Shown here piece after piece: positions 6,717-7,266 of a stretch of 7,266 nt of DNA. Within the stretch, counting starts at the first letter, position 1. Each line of letters opens with the position of its first letter. Origin of the DNA: UBA6624 sp964343345 [NCBI: uncultured bacterium] (GTDB lineage Bacteria > UBP7 > UBA6624). The position numbers and the translations under genes are program-made. The notes beneath the pieces were generated by a model that saw nothing but the letters and a program-made list of their open reading frames with translations, searched no databases and was not told where the DNA came from. The stretch is from NCBI GenBank assembly GCA_964343345.1, contig CAYFJE010000055.1, forward strand, positions 1 to 7,266, read 5' to 3'.

Positions 6717-7175
6717 TTAATTCATAAAGAATGTTTCTAATTCTTTTTCGATGTATTCTGGAAAACCGTATGTCACATCAACAACAATCCCATCACTTAC
6801 ATAATAGAAAGCAGGAATTATTGCTGGAAAAAGGTTGTTTGTCCCCATCCTCTTCACATCTCCATAATACTCATCTGTCCCAACACTTTCGCGCCTTATG
6901 TAGTAAACATCTTCCTCAAAAGAAGAAGTTGCTGACTTGATCTGGTCCCACATTGACTCATCCTTAAAAAGGACTATCACAAATTTCTCTTTTCCTCCTG
7001 TCTCCAAGAGAGAATATTCCTCTGAATCCGGCCCATTCACGTAAATCTCGTTGAGCAATGTTCCCCTTTGCATGAATTGAGAGGTGTTGAACCAGTAGAT
7101 GGCTCCGAAAAGGAAGACAGCCAAAGCGGATACCAGAAAGATGCCCTTATTTAGTTTTTTCATTAGGATTAACAT
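6717..7175 (-). CDS. Small membrane-anchored protein with a cysteine-free thioredoxin-like domain
   Basis: This 152-residue protein is not a recognised family member. Residues about 10-29 form one hydrophobic segment after a lysine-rich N-terminus (MKKLNKG), which looks like an uncleaved signal anchor, leaving the rest outside the membrane. The remainder reads like a thioredoxin fold: a strand KFVIVLFKDE (64-73), a helix, a strand VYYIRRESVG (90-99), then AIIPAFYYVSDGIVVDVTYGFP (118-139), which matches the cis-proline strand pair of thioredoxins (as in VPTFxxFKDG). Where CxxC would sit the sequence is KDESMWDQIK, and the whole protein has no cysteine, so it cannot be a dithiol oxidoreductase. 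A structural or binding role is possible. It is the first gene of the minus operon. ATG at 7175 gives MLILMKK; the ATG at 7163 giving MKKLNKG looks more like a natural start, and an AT-rich box is centred about 26 bases upstream of it. Confidence 0.7.
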   Translation of the reverse strand: MLILMKKLNKGIFLVSALAVFLFGAIYWFNTSQFMQRGTLLNEIYVNGPDSEEYSLLETGGKEKFVIVLFKDESMWDQIKSATSSFEEDVYYIRRESVGTDEYYGDVKRMGTNNLFPAIIPAFYYVSDGIVVDVTYGFPEYIEKELETFFMN

Positions 7176-7201
7176 AGATTTTAAATAATTATTTATTCAA
7201 T
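7176..7201. promoter_or_regulatory. Divergent promoter region with a 14-bp AT palindrome
   Basis: These 26 bases separate two divergent genes. They contain the perfect palindrome TAAATAATTATTTA at 7182-7195, with six bases on each side before the outer start codons (7175 minus, 7202 plus). No matched -35/-10 pair is clear in either direction. If the minus gene starts at 7163, the palindrome centre lies about 26 bases upstream, where an archaeal TATA box would sit for a leaderless transcript. The glmS-like promoter must reach into the minus gene's 5' end. The function is inferred from position and composition only. Confidence 0.4.
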
Positions 7202-7266
7202 ATGTGTGGAATAGTTGGTTTAACAAGTGAAAAAGACTCTTCAAAAGAGGCACTTCATGCCTTGAG
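7202..7266 (+). CDS. glmS: Class II glutamine amidotransferase, N-terminus only; probably glucosamine-6-phosphate synthase
   Basis: Only the first 21 codons are present (MCGIVGLTSEKDSSKEALHAL) before the right edge. MCGIVG is the processed N-terminus of class II (Ntn) glutamine amidotransferases. Removal of Met exposes the nucleophile Cys, which releases ammonia from glutamine. GlmS, asparagine synthetase B and PurF relatives share this start. The short SEKDSSKEALHAL stretch leading to a helix fits GlmS best (usual form GYIGxxxAxxILLxGLxxLEYRG), making glucosamine-6-phosphate from fructose-6-phosphate, but the diagnostic EYRGYDS motif lies beyond the window. No Shine-Dalgarno site precedes the ATG. 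It is transcribed away from the minus-strand operon. Confidence 0.65.
   Translation, partial: MCGIVGLTSEKDSSKEALHAL

Noticed and set aside
7169-7197. TTAACA with a downstream TTTATT as a sigma-70 promoter for the glmS-like gene
   Set aside because: Spacing would put transcription start inside or after the ATG, and both hexamers match poorly.

Overview
This 7,266-base window is AT-rich and very densely coded. It holds seven near-complete or complete genes plus the first 21 codons of an eighth, and only about 36 bases lie outside a reading frame. Arginine is written almost entirely with AGA/AGG, and none of the starts has a convincing Shine-Dalgarno sequence, so translation is probably leaderless or coupled through overlapping stop/start codons. 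The domain of life cannot be settled from the sequence. The leucyl-tRNA synthetase is bacterial in type and an IspE-like kinase points to bacteria. The lack of SD sites, the AGR codon bias, the dual-type phosphoglucose/phosphomannose isomerase, the acidic PEVEEEAV repeat and an AT-rich box about 26 bases upstream of one likely start would also suit an archaeon that acquired bacterial genes (for example a marine planktonic lineage). I lean to neither strongly.

Layout. A plus-strand operon (2-3868) begins with the 3' part of an unrecognised gene carrying a perfect 24-bp tandem repeat. It continues with leuS (11-base overlap) and a bifunctional phosphoglucose/phosphomannose isomerase gene (1-base overlap). 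It meets a minus-strand operon (7175-3865) tail to tail, and the two terminal TAA stops share a TTAA palindrome. In transcription order the minus operon encodes a small membrane-anchored, cysteine-free, thioredoxin-fold-like protein, a class III PLP aminotransferase closest to putrescine aminotransferases, a divergent IspE-type GHMP kinase, and a MobA-like nucleotidyltransferase. Diverging from this operon across only 26 bases is the start of a class II glutamine amidotransferase gene, most likely glmS.

How the genes may work together. The isomerase supplies fructose-6-phosphate, which GlmS would convert to glucosamine-6-phosphate, so both ends of the window touch hexose and amino-sugar metabolism. 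The aminotransferase, kinase and nucleotidyltransferase have overlapping or nearly touching reading frames. Either this is chance grouping of an isoprenoid gene (ispE) with others, or the three act in one pathway in which a molecule is aminated, phosphorylated and activated as a nucleotide conjugate. The second reading is speculative. It is the best candidate here for something undescribed, because the kinase departs from IspE consensus at several motif positions and the nucleotidyltransferase is not IspD.
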